From NCBI RefSeq assembly GCF_001189365.1, contig NZ_LFJJ01000035.1:1-35314 (forward strand): a DNA stretch of 35,314 nucleotides, written 5' to 3'. Below, piece after piece: positions 26,653 to 35,314 of the stretch (positions are counted from its first letter, which is position 1; the number at the start of each line of letters is the position of its first letter). The position numbers and the translations under genes were made by a program. The notes below the pieces were generated by a model. That model searched no databases. It was not told the origin of the DNA and was given only the letters and a program-made list of their open reading frames with translations. The stretch is from Candidatus Burkholderia verschuerenii (GTDB lineage Bacteria; Pseudomonadota; Gammaproteobacteria; Burkholderiales; Burkholderiaceae).

Positions 26653-26682
26653 TTGCCATCGCTTTGATTCGTCGCGTATATT
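26653..26682 (+). promoter_or_regulatory. Candidate sigma-70 promoter of gltBD
   Basis: TTGCCA (26653-26658) and TATATT (26677-26682) are each one base from consensus and separated by 18 bases. Transcription would begin near 26689, leaving a leader of about 130 bases before the gltB ATG. Confidence 0.55.
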
Positions 26683-26822
26683 TAGTTTTCCGGCAATTGA
26701 CGCGGCGCAGCGCGCGCACGGCAGACCGGCTTGCGGCGAACAAGACGAAATAATTCCGTCGCGGGCACACAAGAAAATGGTTCAACGGCCGAGTCGGCCC
26801 TCACAGTAGAGACGGTGTCCCC

Positions 26823-29800
26823 ATGAACGATCATCAGCAACCGGCAGTCGGTTTGCTTCCCGCCGCGCAGGGCATGTACGACCCTGCCAACGAGCATGAC
26901 GCCTGCGGCGTCGGCTTCGTCGCCCACATCAAAGGGAAAAAGAGCCACGAGATCATTCAACAGGGTCTCAAGATTCTCGAGAACCTCGATCACCGCGGCG
27001 CAGTCGGCGCGGACCCGTTCATGGGCGATGGCGCGGGCATCCTGATTCAGGTGCCGGACGGCTTCTATCGCGAGGAAATGGCCAAGCAGGGCGTGACCTT
27101 GCCGCCGGCCGGCGAATACGGCGTCGGCATGATCTTCCTGCCGAAGGAACACGCATCGCGCCTCGCGTGCGAGCAGGAACTGGAGCGCACGGTCAAGGCC
27201 GAAGGCCAGGTCGTGCTCGGCTGGCGCGACGTGCCGGTCGATTCCAACATGCCCATCTCGCCGACCGTGAAGGCCAGCGAACCGCTGATCCGCATGATCT
27301 TCATCGGGCGCGGCAAGGACATCGTCGTGACGGATGCGCTCGAGCGCAAGCTGTACATCATCCGCAAGACGGCGAGCCATCGCATTCAGGCGCTCAAGCT
27401 CAAGCACGGCAAGGAATACTTCGTGCCGTCGATGTCGTCGCGCACGGTCGTCTACAAGGGTCTGCTGCTGGCGGGTCAGGTTGGCGTGTACTACCGCGAT
27501 CTGCAAGACGAGCGCGTCGTCTCCGCACTGGCGCTCGTGCACCAGCGCTTCTCGACCAACACGTTCCCGGCATGGGAACTCGCGCACCCGTACCGCATGA
27601 TTGCGCACAACGGTGAAATCAACACCGTGAAGGGCAACGTCAACTGGCTGAACGCGCGTACCGGCGCCATCGCGTCCTACGTGCTCGGCGACGATCTGCC
27701 GAAGCTCTGGCCGCTGATCTATCCGGGTCAGTCGGACACGGCATCGTTCGACAACTGTCTCGAACTGCTGGTGATGGCCGGCTACCCGCTCGTCCACGCG
27801 ATGATGATGATGATCCCGGAAGCCTGGGAACAGCACACGCTGATGGACGACAACCGCCGCGCGTTCTACGAATACCACGCCGCGATGATGGAGCCGTGGG
27901 ACGGCCCCGCCGCCATCGCGTTCACGGACGGCCGCCAGATCGGCGCGACGCTCGACCGTAACGGCCTGCGTCCGGCGCGCTATCTCGTCACCGACGACGA
28001 CCTCGTGATCCTCGCCTCCGAAGCGGGCGTGCTGCCCATTCCTGAATCGAAGATCGTCCAGAAGTGGCGTCTGCAGCCGGGCAAGATGTTCCTGATCGAC
28101 ATGGAACAAGGCCGCATCATTCAGGACAAGGAGCTCAAGGACAACCTCGCGAACGCGAAGCCGTACAAGAGCTGGATCGAAGCCGTGCGCATCAAGCTCG
28201 ACGAAATCGAGCCGAAGGCGGAAGACGTCGAAACGCAACGCCGCGAAGCCGCCGCGCTGCTCGACCGTCAGCAGGCGTTCGGCTACACGCAGGAAGACCT
28301 CAAGTTCCTGATGGCGCCGATGGCGCAATCGGGCGAGGAAGCCGTCGGCTCGATGGGCAACGACTCGCCGCTGGCGGTCATGTCCAACAAGAACAAGACG
28401 CTGTACAACTACTTCAAGCAGTTGTTCGCGCAAGTGACGAACCCGCCGATCGACCCGATTCGCGAAAACATGGTGATGTCGCTGGTCTCGTTCATCGGCC
28501 CGAAGCCGAACCTGCTCGACACGACCAACATCAACCCGACGATGCGCCTCGAAGTGTCGCAGCCCGTGCTCGACTTCAAGGACATCGCCAAGATCCGCGC
28601 GATCGATCAGTACACCGGCGGCAAGTTCAGCTCGTACGAACTGAACATCGTGTATCCGGCGTCGTGGGGCAAGGAAGGCATCGAGGCGCGCATCGCTTCG
28701 CTGTGCGCGGAAGCGGTCGATGCCGTCAAGTCCGGCTACAACATCCTGATCGTGTCGGACCGCAAGGCCGACCGCGACAACGTCGCGATTCCGGCGCTGC
28801 TCGCCACGTCGGCGATCCACTCGCATCTGGTGCAGCACGGTCTGCGCACGAGCACGGGTCTGGTCGTGGAAACGGGTTCGGCGCGCGAGACGCATCACTT
28901 CGCGCTGCTCGCGGGCTTCGGCGCGGAAGCGGTGCATCCGTACCTCGCGCTGGAAACGCTCGCCAACATGGCCGACGGCCTGAAGGGCGATCTGTCGGCG
29001 GACAAGGTCATCTACAACTTCACGAAGGCAGTCGGCAAGGGCTTGCTGAAGGTCATGTCGAAGATGGGCATTTCGACCTACATGTCCTACACCGGCGCGC
29101 AGATTTTCGAAGCGGTCGGCCTGTCGTCGGAACTGGTCGAGAAGTACTTCAAGGGCACGGCGTCGAAGGTCGGCGGCATCGGCCTGTTCGAAGTGGCGGA
29201 AGAAGCGCTGCGTCTGCATTGCGATGCGTTTGGCGACAACCCGGTGCTCGCCAACATGCTCGACGCGGGCGGCGAGTACGCGTATCGCGTGCGCGGCGAG
29301 GAACACATGTGGACGCCGGACGCGATCGCCAAGCTGCAACACTCGGCGCGCAGCAACTCGTATCAGACGTACAAGGAATACGCGCACATCATCAACGACC
29401 AGACGAAGCGTCACATGACCTTCCGCGGCCTGTTGGAGTTCAAGCTCGAACCGACCAAGGCGATTCCGCTCGACGAAGTGGAATCGGCGAAGGAAATCGT
29501 CAAGCGCTTCGCCACCGGCGCGATGTCGCTCGGCTCGATCAGCACGGAAGCGCACGCTACGCTGGCCGTCGCGATGAACCGTATCGGCGGCAAGTCGAAC
29601 ACGGGCGAAGGCGGCGAGGACGACAAGCGTTATCGCAACGAACTGCGCGGCATTCCGATCAAGAACGGCGACACGTTGCAATCGATCATCGGGCCGGAAG
29701 TCGTCACCGACATTGCGCTGAAGGACGGCGATTCGCTGCGTTCGAAGATCAAGCAGGTCGCGTCGGGCCGTTTCGGCGTGACGGCGGAGTATCTGTCGTC

Positions 29801-31526
29801 GGCGGATCAGATTCAGATCAAGATGGCGCAGGGCGCGAAGCCCGGCGAAGGCGGTCAGTTGCCGGGCCACAAGGTGTCGGAATACATCGGCAAGCTGCGT
29901 TGCTCGGTGCCGGGCGTCGGCCTCATTTCGCCGCCGCCGCACCACGACATCTATTCGATCGAAGACCTGGCGCAGCTCATTCACGATCTGAAGAACGTGA
30001 ATTCGTCGTCGAGCATTTCGGTGAAGCTGGTGTCGGAAGTGGGCGTCGGCACGGTGGCGGCGGGTGTGGCGAAGGCGAAGGCGGATCACGTCGTGATCGC
30101 CGGTCATGACGGCGGCACGGGCGCGTCGCCGCTCTCGTCGCTGAAGCACGCGGGCACGCCGTGGGAACTCGGTTTGGCCGAGACGCAGCAAACGCTGGTG
30201 CTCAACCGTCTGCGCGGCCGTATCCGCGTGCAGGCCGATGGCCAGATGAAGACCGGCCGCGATGTCGTGATCGGCGCGCTGCTCGGCGCGGACGAGTTCG
30301 GTTTCGCGACCGCGCCGCTCGTCGTCGAAGGCTGCATCATGATGCGCAAGTGTCATCTGAACACGTGCCCGGTCGGCGTTGCGACGCAAGATCCGGTGCT
30401 GCGCGCGAAGTTCTCGGGCCAGCCGGAACACGTCGTCAACTTCTTCTTCTTCGTGGCGGAAGAAGTGCGCGAAATCATGGCGCAACTCGGCCTGCGCAAG
30501 TTCGACGATCTGATCGGCCGCGGCGAGCTGCTCGACACGAAGAAGGGCGTCGAGCACTGGAAGGCGAAGGGTCTCGACTTCTCGCGCGTGTTCTACCAGG
30601 TGCCGGATGCTGAAGAAGTCGCGCGCAAGCACGTCGATGTGCAGGATCACGGTCTGGACAAGGCACTCGATCACGTGCTGATCGAAAAGTCGAAGGCGGC
30701 GATCGAGCGCGGCGAGCATGTGTCGTTCATTCAGCCGGTGCGCAACGTCAACCGCACGGTCGGCGCGATGCTGTCCGGCCTGATCGCGAAGAAGCACGGT
30801 CACGACGGTCTGCCCGACGACTCGATCCACATTCAGTTGAAGGGCACGGCGGGCCAGAGCTTCGGCGCGTTCCTCGCGAAGGGCGTGACGCTCGATCTCG
30901 TCGGCGACGGCAACGACTATGTCGGCAAGGGGCTGTCGGGCGGGCGCATCATCATTCGCCCGACCAACGACTTCCGCGGCAAGTCGGAAGAAAACATCAT
31001 CTGCGGCAACACGGTGATGTACGGCGCGATCGAAGGCGAATCGTATTTCCGGGGCGTCGCGGGCGAGCGCTTCTGCGTGCGTAACTCGGGCGCGACGGCG
31101 GTCGTCGAAGGCACGGGCGATCACGGCTGTGAATACATGACCGGCGGCACGGTGGTCGTGCTCGGCGAGACGGGCCGCAACTTCGCGGCGGGCATGTCGG
31201 GCGGTATCGCGTTCGTGTACGACCCGGACGGTTCGTTCGCCGGCAAGTGCAACAAGGCGATGGTCGCGCTTGATCCGGTGCTGCAACAAGCCGAACAGGA
31301 GCGCACCATCGACCGCGCACTGTGGCACATCGGCAAGACCGACGAAGCGCTGCTCAAGGGCTTGATCGAGCGTCACTTCCAGTTCACCGGTTCGCCGCGC
31401 GCCAAGGCGCTGCTCGAAAACTGGGATTCCGCGCGACGTCAGTTCGTGAAGGTCTTCCCGACCGAGTACAAGCGCACGCTCGGCGAGATCGGCGCGAAGA
31501 AGTCGAAAGACGCGATCGCCGCTTAA
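26823..31526 (+). CDS. gltB: Glutamate synthase (NADPH) large subunit GltB
   Basis: A 1567-residue iron-sulfur flavoprotein that makes two glutamates from glutamine and 2-oxoglutarate with electrons from GltD. Domains in order: a short propeptide; the class II amidotransferase with nucleophile Cys28 ([10 protein letters not shown]), exposed after processing; a central domain; the FMN-binding synthase domain (about 850-1230) with the 3Fe-4S cysteines Cys1171, Cys1177 and Cys1182 ([15 protein letters not shown]); and the C-terminal glycine-rich beta-helix ([18 protein letters not shown]). Length and motifs are normal. gltD follows after an 81-base gap containing a hairpin. The opposite strand has a long open frame, which is a codon-bias shadow. 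Confidence 0.97.
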   Translation: MNDHQQPAVGLLPAAQGMYDPANEHDACGVGFVAHIKGKKSHEIIQQGLKILENLDHRGAVGADPFMGDGAGILIQVPDGFYREEMAKQGVTLPPAGEYGVGMIFLPKEHASRLACEQELERTVKAEGQVVLGWRDVPVDSNMPISPTVKASEPLIRMIFIGRGKDIVVTDALERKLYIIRKTASHRIQALKLKHGKEYFVPSMSSRTVVYKGLLLAGQVGVYYRDLQDERVVSALALVHQRFSTNTFPAWELAHPYRMIAHNGEINTVKGNVNWLNARTGAIASYVLGDDLPKLWPLIYPGQSDTASFDNCLELLVMAGYPLVHAMMMMIPEAWEQHTLMDDNRRAFYEYHAAMMEPWDGPAAIAFTDGRQIGATLDRNGLRPARYLVTDDDLVILASEAGVLPIPESKIVQKWRLQPGKMFLIDMEQGRIIQDKELKDNLANAKPYKSWIEAVRIKLDEIEPKAEDVETQRREAAALLDRQQAFGYTQEDLKFLMAPMAQSGEEAVGSMGNDSPLAVMSNKNKTLYNYFKQLFAQVTNPPIDPIRENMVMSLVSFIGPKPNLLDTTNINPTMRLEVSQPVLDFKDIAKIRAIDQYTGGKFSSYELNIVYPASWGKEGIEARIASLCAEAVDAVKSGYNILIVSDRKADRDNVAIPALLATSAIHSHLVQHGLRTSTGLVVETGSARETHHFALLAGFGAEAVHPYLALETLANMADGLKGDLSADKVIYNFTKAVGKGLLKVMSKMGISTYMSYTGAQIFEAVGLSSELVEKYFKGTASKVGGIGLFEVAEEALRLHCDAFGDNPVLANMLDAGGEYAYRVRGEEHMWTPDAIAKLQHSARSNSYQTYKEYAHIINDQTKRHMTFRGLLEFKLEPTKAIPLDEVESAKEIVKRFATGAMSLGSISTEAHATLAVAMNRIGGKSNTGEGGEDDKRYRNELRGIPIKNGDTLQSIIGPEVVTDIALKDGDSLRSKIKQVASGRFGVTAEYLSSADQIQIKMAQGAKPGEGGQLPGHKVSEYIGKLRCSVPGVGLISPPPHHDIYSIEDLAQLIHDLKNVNSSSSISVKLVSEVGVGTVAAGVAKAKADHVVIAGHDGGTGASPLSSLKHAGTPWELGLAETQQTLVLNRLRGRIRVQADGQMKTGRDVVIGALLGADEFGFATAPLVVEGCIMMRKCHLNTCPVGVATQDPVLRAKFSGQPEHVVNFFFFVAEEVREIMAQLGLRKFDDLIGRGELLDTKKGVEHWKAKGLDFSRVFYQVPDAEEVARKHVDVQDHGLDKALDHVLIEKSKAAIERGEHVSFIQPVRNVNRTVGAMLSGLIAKKHGHDGLPDDSIHIQLKGTAGQSFGAFLAKGVTLDLVGDGNDYVGKGLSGGRIIIRPTNDFRGKSEENIICGNTVMYGAIEGESYFRGVAGERFCVRNSGATAVVEGTGDHGCEYMTGGTVVVLGETGRNFAAGMSGGIAFVYDPDGSFAGKCNKAMVALDPVLQQAEQERTIDRALWHIGKTDEALLKGLIERHFQFTGSPRAKALLENWDSARRQFVKVFPTEYKRTLGEIGAKKSKDAIAA

Positions 31527-31551
31527 GCCTCGCTTCGATAGATATAGAAAG

Positions 31552-31579
31552 ACGCTCCGGTGCGTGTGCATCGGAGCGT
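31552..31579 (+). other. Intercistronic hairpin between gltB and gltD
   Basis: ACGCTCCG (31552-31559) pairs with CGGAGCGT (31572-31579) around a 12-base loop. No T run follows, so it more likely affects mRNA stability or relative gltB/gltD expression than termination. Confidence 0.55.
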
Positions 31580-31607
31580 GCGATCCTCACTCAATACAGA
31601 GAAAGAA

Positions 31608-33074
31608 ATGGGAAAAGCCACCGGTTTTCTCGAGTTCGAACGCCGCCACGAGGCGTACGAAGCGCCGCTGACCCGCGTCAAGCACTACAAGGAATTCGTT
31701 GTCGCGCTGACGGACGAAGACGCGAAAGTTCAGGGCGCGCGCTGCATGGACTGCGGCATTCCGTTCTGCAATAACGGCTGCCCGGTCAACAACATCATTC
31801 CGGACTTCAACGATCTCGTGTTCCAGCAAGACTGGAAGAGCGCGATCAACGTGCTGCATTCGACCAACAACTTCCCGGAGTTCACGGGCCGAATCTGCCC
31901 GGCGCCGTGCGAAGCGGCGTGCACGCTCGGCATCAACGACGATCCGGTCGGCATCAAGTCGATCGAGCACGCGATCATCGACAAGGCGTTCGCGGAAGGC
32001 TGGGTCGTGCCGCAACCGCCGAAGCACAAGACGGGCAAGAAGGTCGCGGTCGTCGGTTCGGGTCCTGCGGGTCTGGCCACGGCGCAGCAACTGGCGCGCG
32101 CGGGTCACGACGTGGTCGTGTTCGAGAAGAACGATCGCATCGGCGGGCTGCTGCGTTACGGCATCCCCGACTTCAAGCTGGAGAAGTGGCTGATCGATCG
32201 CCGCATGCGCCAGATGGAAGCGGAAGGCGTGACGTTCCGCACCAACGTGTTTATCGGCAAGGAAGCGATGCCGGCGTACATCGCCAATACGGCGAAGGAA
32301 ACCATCACGCCAGACGAGCTGAAGGAACAGTTCGACGCGGTTGTGATCGCGGGCGGTTCGGAAACGCCGCGCGATCTGCCGGTGCCGGGCCGCGAGCTGG
32401 AAGGCATCTATTACGCGATGGAATTCCTGCCGCAGCAGAACAAGGTCAACGCCGGCGACAAGCTAACGGACCAACTGCTCGCGAAGGGCAAGCATGTGGT
32501 CGTGATCGGCGGCGGCGATACGGGTTCGGATTGCGTCGGCACGTCGAATCGTCATGGCGCGACGGATGTGGCGCAGTTCGAACTGCTTGCGCAACCGCCC
32601 GAAGTCGAGAACAAGCCGCTCGTGTGGCCGTACTGGCCGATCAAGCTGCGCACGTCGTCGTCGCATGAAGAAGGTTGCGATCGCGACTGGTCTGTTGCGA
32701 CGAAGCGTTTCGAAGGCAAGAACGGCAAGGTCGAAAAGCTGATCGCGGTGCGTGTGGAATGGAAGGGCGGCAAGATGCAGGAAGTGCCGAACTCCGAGTT
32801 TGAACTGAAGGCCGATCTCGTGCTGCTCGCGATGGGCTTCACGCAGCCGGTCTCGCCGGTGCTGGAAGCGTTCGGCGTCGAGAAGGATGCGCGCGGCAAC
32901 GTGCGTGCGTCGACCGAAGGCGACAAGGCGTACTACACGTCGGTGGACAAGGTGTTCACGGCGGGCGATATGCGTCGCGGGCAATCGCTGGTGGTGTGGG
33001 CAATCCGCGAAGGCCGTCAGTGCGCGCGTTCGGTGGATGCGTTCCTGATGGGTTCGAGCGAGCTGCCGCGCTAA
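31608..33074 (+). CDS. gltD: Glutamate synthase (NADPH) small subunit GltD
   Basis: A 488-residue FAD/NADPH oxidoreductase that feeds electrons through 4Fe-4S clusters to GltB. The N-terminal cysteine motifs are complete: Cys46, Cys49, Cys54, Cys58 ([13 protein letters not shown]) and Cys97, Cys101, Cys105 (CPAPCEAAC). The FAD-binding [12 protein letters not shown] and NADPH-binding [12 protein letters not shown] motifs follow, and the end [18 protein letters not shown] is typical. The ATG at 31608 ([10 protein letters not shown]) with a purine-rich GAGAAAGAA upstream is the family start. The frame is open further left through non-family sequence overlapping the hairpin. A strong terminator follows. 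Confidence 0.97.
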   Translation: MGKATGFLEFERRHEAYEAPLTRVKHYKEFVVALTDEDAKVQGARCMDCGIPFCNNGCPVNNIIPDFNDLVFQQDWKSAINVLHSTNNFPEFTGRICPAPCEAACTLGINDDPVGIKSIEHAIIDKAFAEGWVVPQPPKHKTGKKVAVVGSGPAGLATAQQLARAGHDVVVFEKNDRIGGLLRYGIPDFKLEKWLIDRRMRQMEAEGVTFRTNVFIGKEAMPAYIANTAKETITPDELKEQFDAVVIAGGSETPRDLPVPGRELEGIYYAMEFLPQQNKVNAGDKLTDQLLAKGKHVVVIGGGDTGSDCVGTSNRHGATDVAQFELLAQPPEVENKPLVWPYWPIKLRTSSSHEEGCDRDWSVATKRFEGKNGKVEKLIAVRVEWKGGKMQEVPNSEFELKADLVLLAMGFTQPVSPVLEAFGVEKDARGNVRASTEGDKAYYTSVDKVFTAGDMRRGQSLVVWAIREGRQCARSVDAFLMGSSELPR

Positions 33075-33093
33075 GCTTTTTTCAAGCGCAACG

Positions 33094-33123
33094 AAAAAGG
33101 CCACGCAATCGCGTGGCCTTTTT
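33094..33123. terminator. Terminator after gltD, also facing the ABC transporter gene
   Basis: AAAAAGGCCACGC pairs with GCGTGGCCTTTTT around AATC. A- and T-rich flanks on both sides let it act for gltD (+) and for the converging transporter gene (-). Confidence 0.93.
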
Positions 33124-33157
33124 ACTTTGATGGACTCGAAAGGAAGCTAAAGAAGCC

Positions 33158-34900
33158 TTAAGCCTCCGCCATCGTCCGTTCGATCTCGATCTTGTAGTCG
33201 TGGAACATTGCCACCGACTCGCGATGCGCGACGCTCAGAATCGCCGCCTTCGGCAAGCGTTCGACGAGCGCGTTGTAGATATGCAGTTCGTTGTCGGCAT
33301 CGAGCGCGCTGGTGGCTTCGTCGAGGAATACGAAGTCGGGCTTGTGCAGCAGCACGCGGGCGGCCGCCAGCCGCTGCTGTTCGCCCGGCGACAGACTGCG
33401 CGCCCAGTGCGCGCTTTCTTCGAGCCGATCGGCATACGCTTCGAGATTGCACGCCTTCAGCACTTCGCGCGATTCGTCGTCGCTGAAGGTGCCGCCCGGC
33501 GACGGATACGCCAGCGCCGCGCGCAGCGTGCCGATCGGCAGATAGCTGACCTGCGGGATGAACATCAGCTTGGCGTCGACGGGCGCGTCGATGCTGCCGT
33601 CGCCGAACGGCCACAGGCCCGCGAGCGCGCGTATCAGCGTGCTCTTGCCCGAGCCGGACGGCCCGACCACCAGCCAGCGCGAACCCGGTTCGATCGACAC
33701 ATCCGACACGCGCGACAGCGGCGTGCCGTTCGGCAGCGCGAGCATCAGGCCCTTGGTCGTCAGCGATTTCGTGTTCGTGTAGTGCAGATTGATGCCGCCG
33801 TGTTCCGTCGCCGGCGACGTTTCCTCGCGGATATGCGTCGAGCGCATCACGCGCTTGAATTCGCGAAGACGATTGATGGTCGCGCACCATTCGACCAAGG
33901 TCGAATAACTGTTGATGAACCAGGAGAACGAATCGCTGACCGTGCCGAACGCGGAGGAAATCTGCATCAGCACGCCGAACGAGAACGCGCCCGCGAAGTA
34001 GCGCGGCGCGGCGACCATGATCGGGAAGATGATCGCGATCTGGCCGTAGAAGCTGAGCACGAAGGTCATGCGCTTCGTGTACTTCATGATCATCCACCAG
34101 TTGTCGCGGATGCGCTGGAAGATGGTCTTGGCGTTGGCCGTTTCCGTGCCGATGCCGTCATAGAAGGCGATCTGTTCGGCGTTCTCGCGCACGCGAATCA
34201 GGCCGAAGCGGAAATCCGCCTCCACTTTCTGTTGTTGGTAATTGATCGACACCAGCGGATGCCCGACCTTCTGGATGATCAGCGAGCCAAGAATCGCGTA
34301 CAGCGCGGCGGCCCAGACCATGTAGCCCGGAATGGTGATCGGCGTGCCGCCGAGCGAGAACGTCAGCGCGCCCGCGATGGTCCACAGAATCGTGATGAAG
34401 GTGACGAGCGTGACGAGCGTCGACAGCAGATCGAGCGACAGCGACAGCGTGCTGGTCGCGAACGATTGCAGGTCGTCGGAAATACGCTGGTCGGGGTTAT
34501 CGGCGAGCCGGTCGCGTTCGATGCGATAAAACGCCTTGTCGCCGAGCCATTGCTCCAGATACTGATTGGTGAGCCACTGCCGCCAGCGGAAGGCGAGCAT
34601 CTGACGCAGATATCGCCCGTAGACCGCGAGCAGGATGTACGCGAACGCGAGCCCCGTGAAGATCAGCAGCAGATGCGGGAAGTCCTTCACATTCTTGTTC
34701 TGCAACGCGTTGTAGAAGTCCGCGTTCCAGCTGTTCAGGCGCACGTTGATCCACACGACGGTCATGTTGATCGCGATGATCGCGACCAGCAGCCCCCATG
34801 CGATACCCCGTTCTTCCGAAACCCAGTACGGCTTGATGAGGCTCCACGCCGAGACATCGTCCGCCTTCTGCTGCGTGTTCTGAGTATGAGTGTTGGCCAT
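33158..34900 (-). CDS. SbmA/BacA-related (YddA-type) ABC transporter, fused permease and ATPase
   Basis: A 580-residue half transporter. The N-terminal membrane domain (about 20-340) is of the ABC_membrane_2 / SbmA-BacA type (WINVRLNSWNADFYNALQ, YLRQMLAFRWRQWLT, NPDQRISDD). The ATPase domain has Walker A GPSGSGKST (413-421), signature LSPGEQQRLAAARVLL and Walker B FVFLDEATSALD. Relatives move peptides or cobalamin-like molecules, and the BacA group matters for persistence of bacteria in hosts; the substrate here cannot be read from sequence. The ATG at 34900 is chosen for its AGGAAGG ribosome binding site; the frame continues to 34981 with Arg-rich, non-family residues. Intact. Confidence 0.9.
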   Translation of the reverse strand: MANTHTQNTQQKADDVSAWSLIKPYWVSEERGIAWGLLVAIIAINMTVVWINVRLNSWNADFYNALQNKNVKDFPHLLLIFTGLAFAYILLAVYGRYLRQMLAFRWRQWLTNQYLEQWLGDKAFYRIERDRLADNPDQRISDDLQSFATSTLSLSLDLLSTLVTLVTFITILWTIAGALTFSLGGTPITIPGYMVWAAALYAILGSLIIQKVGHPLVSINYQQQKVEADFRFGLIRVRENAEQIAFYDGIGTETANAKTIFQRIRDNWWMIMKYTKRMTFVLSFYGQIAIIFPIMVAAPRYFAGAFSFGVLMQISSAFGTVSDSFSWFINSYSTLVEWCATINRLREFKRVMRSTHIREETSPATEHGGINLHYTNTKSLTTKGLMLALPNGTPLSRVSDVSIEPGSRWLVVGPSGSGKSTLIRALAGLWPFGDGSIDAPVDAKLMFIPQVSYLPIGTLRAALAYPSPGGTFSDDESREVLKACNLEAYADRLEESAHWARSLSPGEQQRLAAARVLLHKPDFVFLDEATSALDADNELHIYNALVERLPKAAILSVAHRESVAMFHDYKIEIERTMAEA

Positions 34901-35314
34901 GACCTTCCTGCTGATGCGCCGCGCGAGGCGGCGGGTTGTTTCCTTGCGATGCTGTCGTCCGGGCGACCGACGGCCGCGCATGCTCCCGATTCGGGCTTCG
35001 CAGATTGTTCCGAGCTTCCCTTAACTGCCGCTTAATCCCGTGCGGCGGCGCGCAGAACGTGTTCGGGGCATTGTGCCAGAGTGCCGGGTCGCGCGAAAAA
35101 GCACGGCCGAACGGATGAGGATGCACGCGAGCGCGCGCGGGCAATCCCGGTTTGCAGCGGCTTCGGCTTTCATGGTCTAATGACTTTTGACGAGTGCGAC
35201 GCGTGTCGCCGTCCGCCGGACGTAAATCGGCAACGTAGGGGATGGCAAAGCTCTTCTCTGCCTTGTCACATTCAACCACCAGAACATCGGAGCGTGAAGC
35301 CGTGACCTGCTGTA
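34901..35314. other. Right-end intergenic region upstream of the ABC transporter
   Basis: No convincing gene lies in this 414-base stretch; the short ORFs have no good ribosome binding site or family-like composition. It should hold the ABC transporter promoter (minus strand) and perhaps one for a gene right of the window. On the plus strand TTGCAG (35152-35157) and TCTAAT (35176-35181) with an 18-base spacer are a weak promoter candidate. Confidence 0.3.

Noticed and set aside
26682-31571. A 1629-codon open frame antisense to gltB
   Set aside because: It is the expected shadow of strong GC bias at the third codon position; its translation is Arg/His/Val-rich with no family motif, while the plus strand encodes a perfect GltB.
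35081-35305. Small forward ORF at the right edge
   Set aside because: No ribosome binding site and Arg/Pro-rich composition typical of random GC-rich sequence.

Overview
The window looks like a chromosomal segment of Burkholderia sensu lato, most like Paraburkholderia or Caballeronia. The grounds are high GC with strong third-position GC, and a familiar Burkholderiaceae gene order: engB, cytochrome c4, resB-ccsB, msrPQ, lysA, lptM/cyaY, mrcA, pilMNOPQ, aroKB, dgt, ugpBAECQ and gltBD. This placement rests on remembered family sequences and gene order, not on a database search.

Layout. The first 126 bases are the 3' end of a group II intron (domains V and VI), next to engB (-). From 1.1 to 5.4 kb are cytochrome c4 and the System II cytochrome c maturation pair resB-ccsB (+). 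From 5.5 to 7.2 kb is the periplasmic methionine sulfoxide reductase pair msrP-msrQ. lysA and the small lipoprotein lptM (-) lie back to back with cyaY (+). The class A penicillin-binding protein gene mrcA (-) is divergent from the type IV pilus assembly operon pilMNOPQ (+). Then come aroK, aroB, dgt, and the glycerol-3-phosphate importer ugpBAEC with ugpQ. A DUF883-type membrane-anchor gene and an OmpW-type porin (both -) precede a degenerate RAYT-like protein gene (+), glutamate synthase gltBD (+), and an SbmA/YddA-type ABC exporter-fold transporter (-). Rho-independent terminators close most units.

The main observation is a cluster of lesions in otherwise well preserved genes. mrcA has a 1-nt frameshift between its two enzymatic domains. 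pilM has a frameshift in a CG run. PilO runs in frame into a PilP domain that is interrupted by TGA. pilQ carries a third copy of a 5-bp CCGTG repeat that breaks the frame. ugpQ has a frameshift in a CG run near its 3' end. ugpC has Trp in place of the first Walker A glycine. Either this lineage is losing function (type IV pilus and glycerophosphodiester use in particular), or some loci switch by repeat slippage, or part of the sequence carries errors. The nonsense codon and the 5-bp repeat copy are the least error-like.

No tRNA, rRNA, CRISPR array or complete insertion sequence was recognised.
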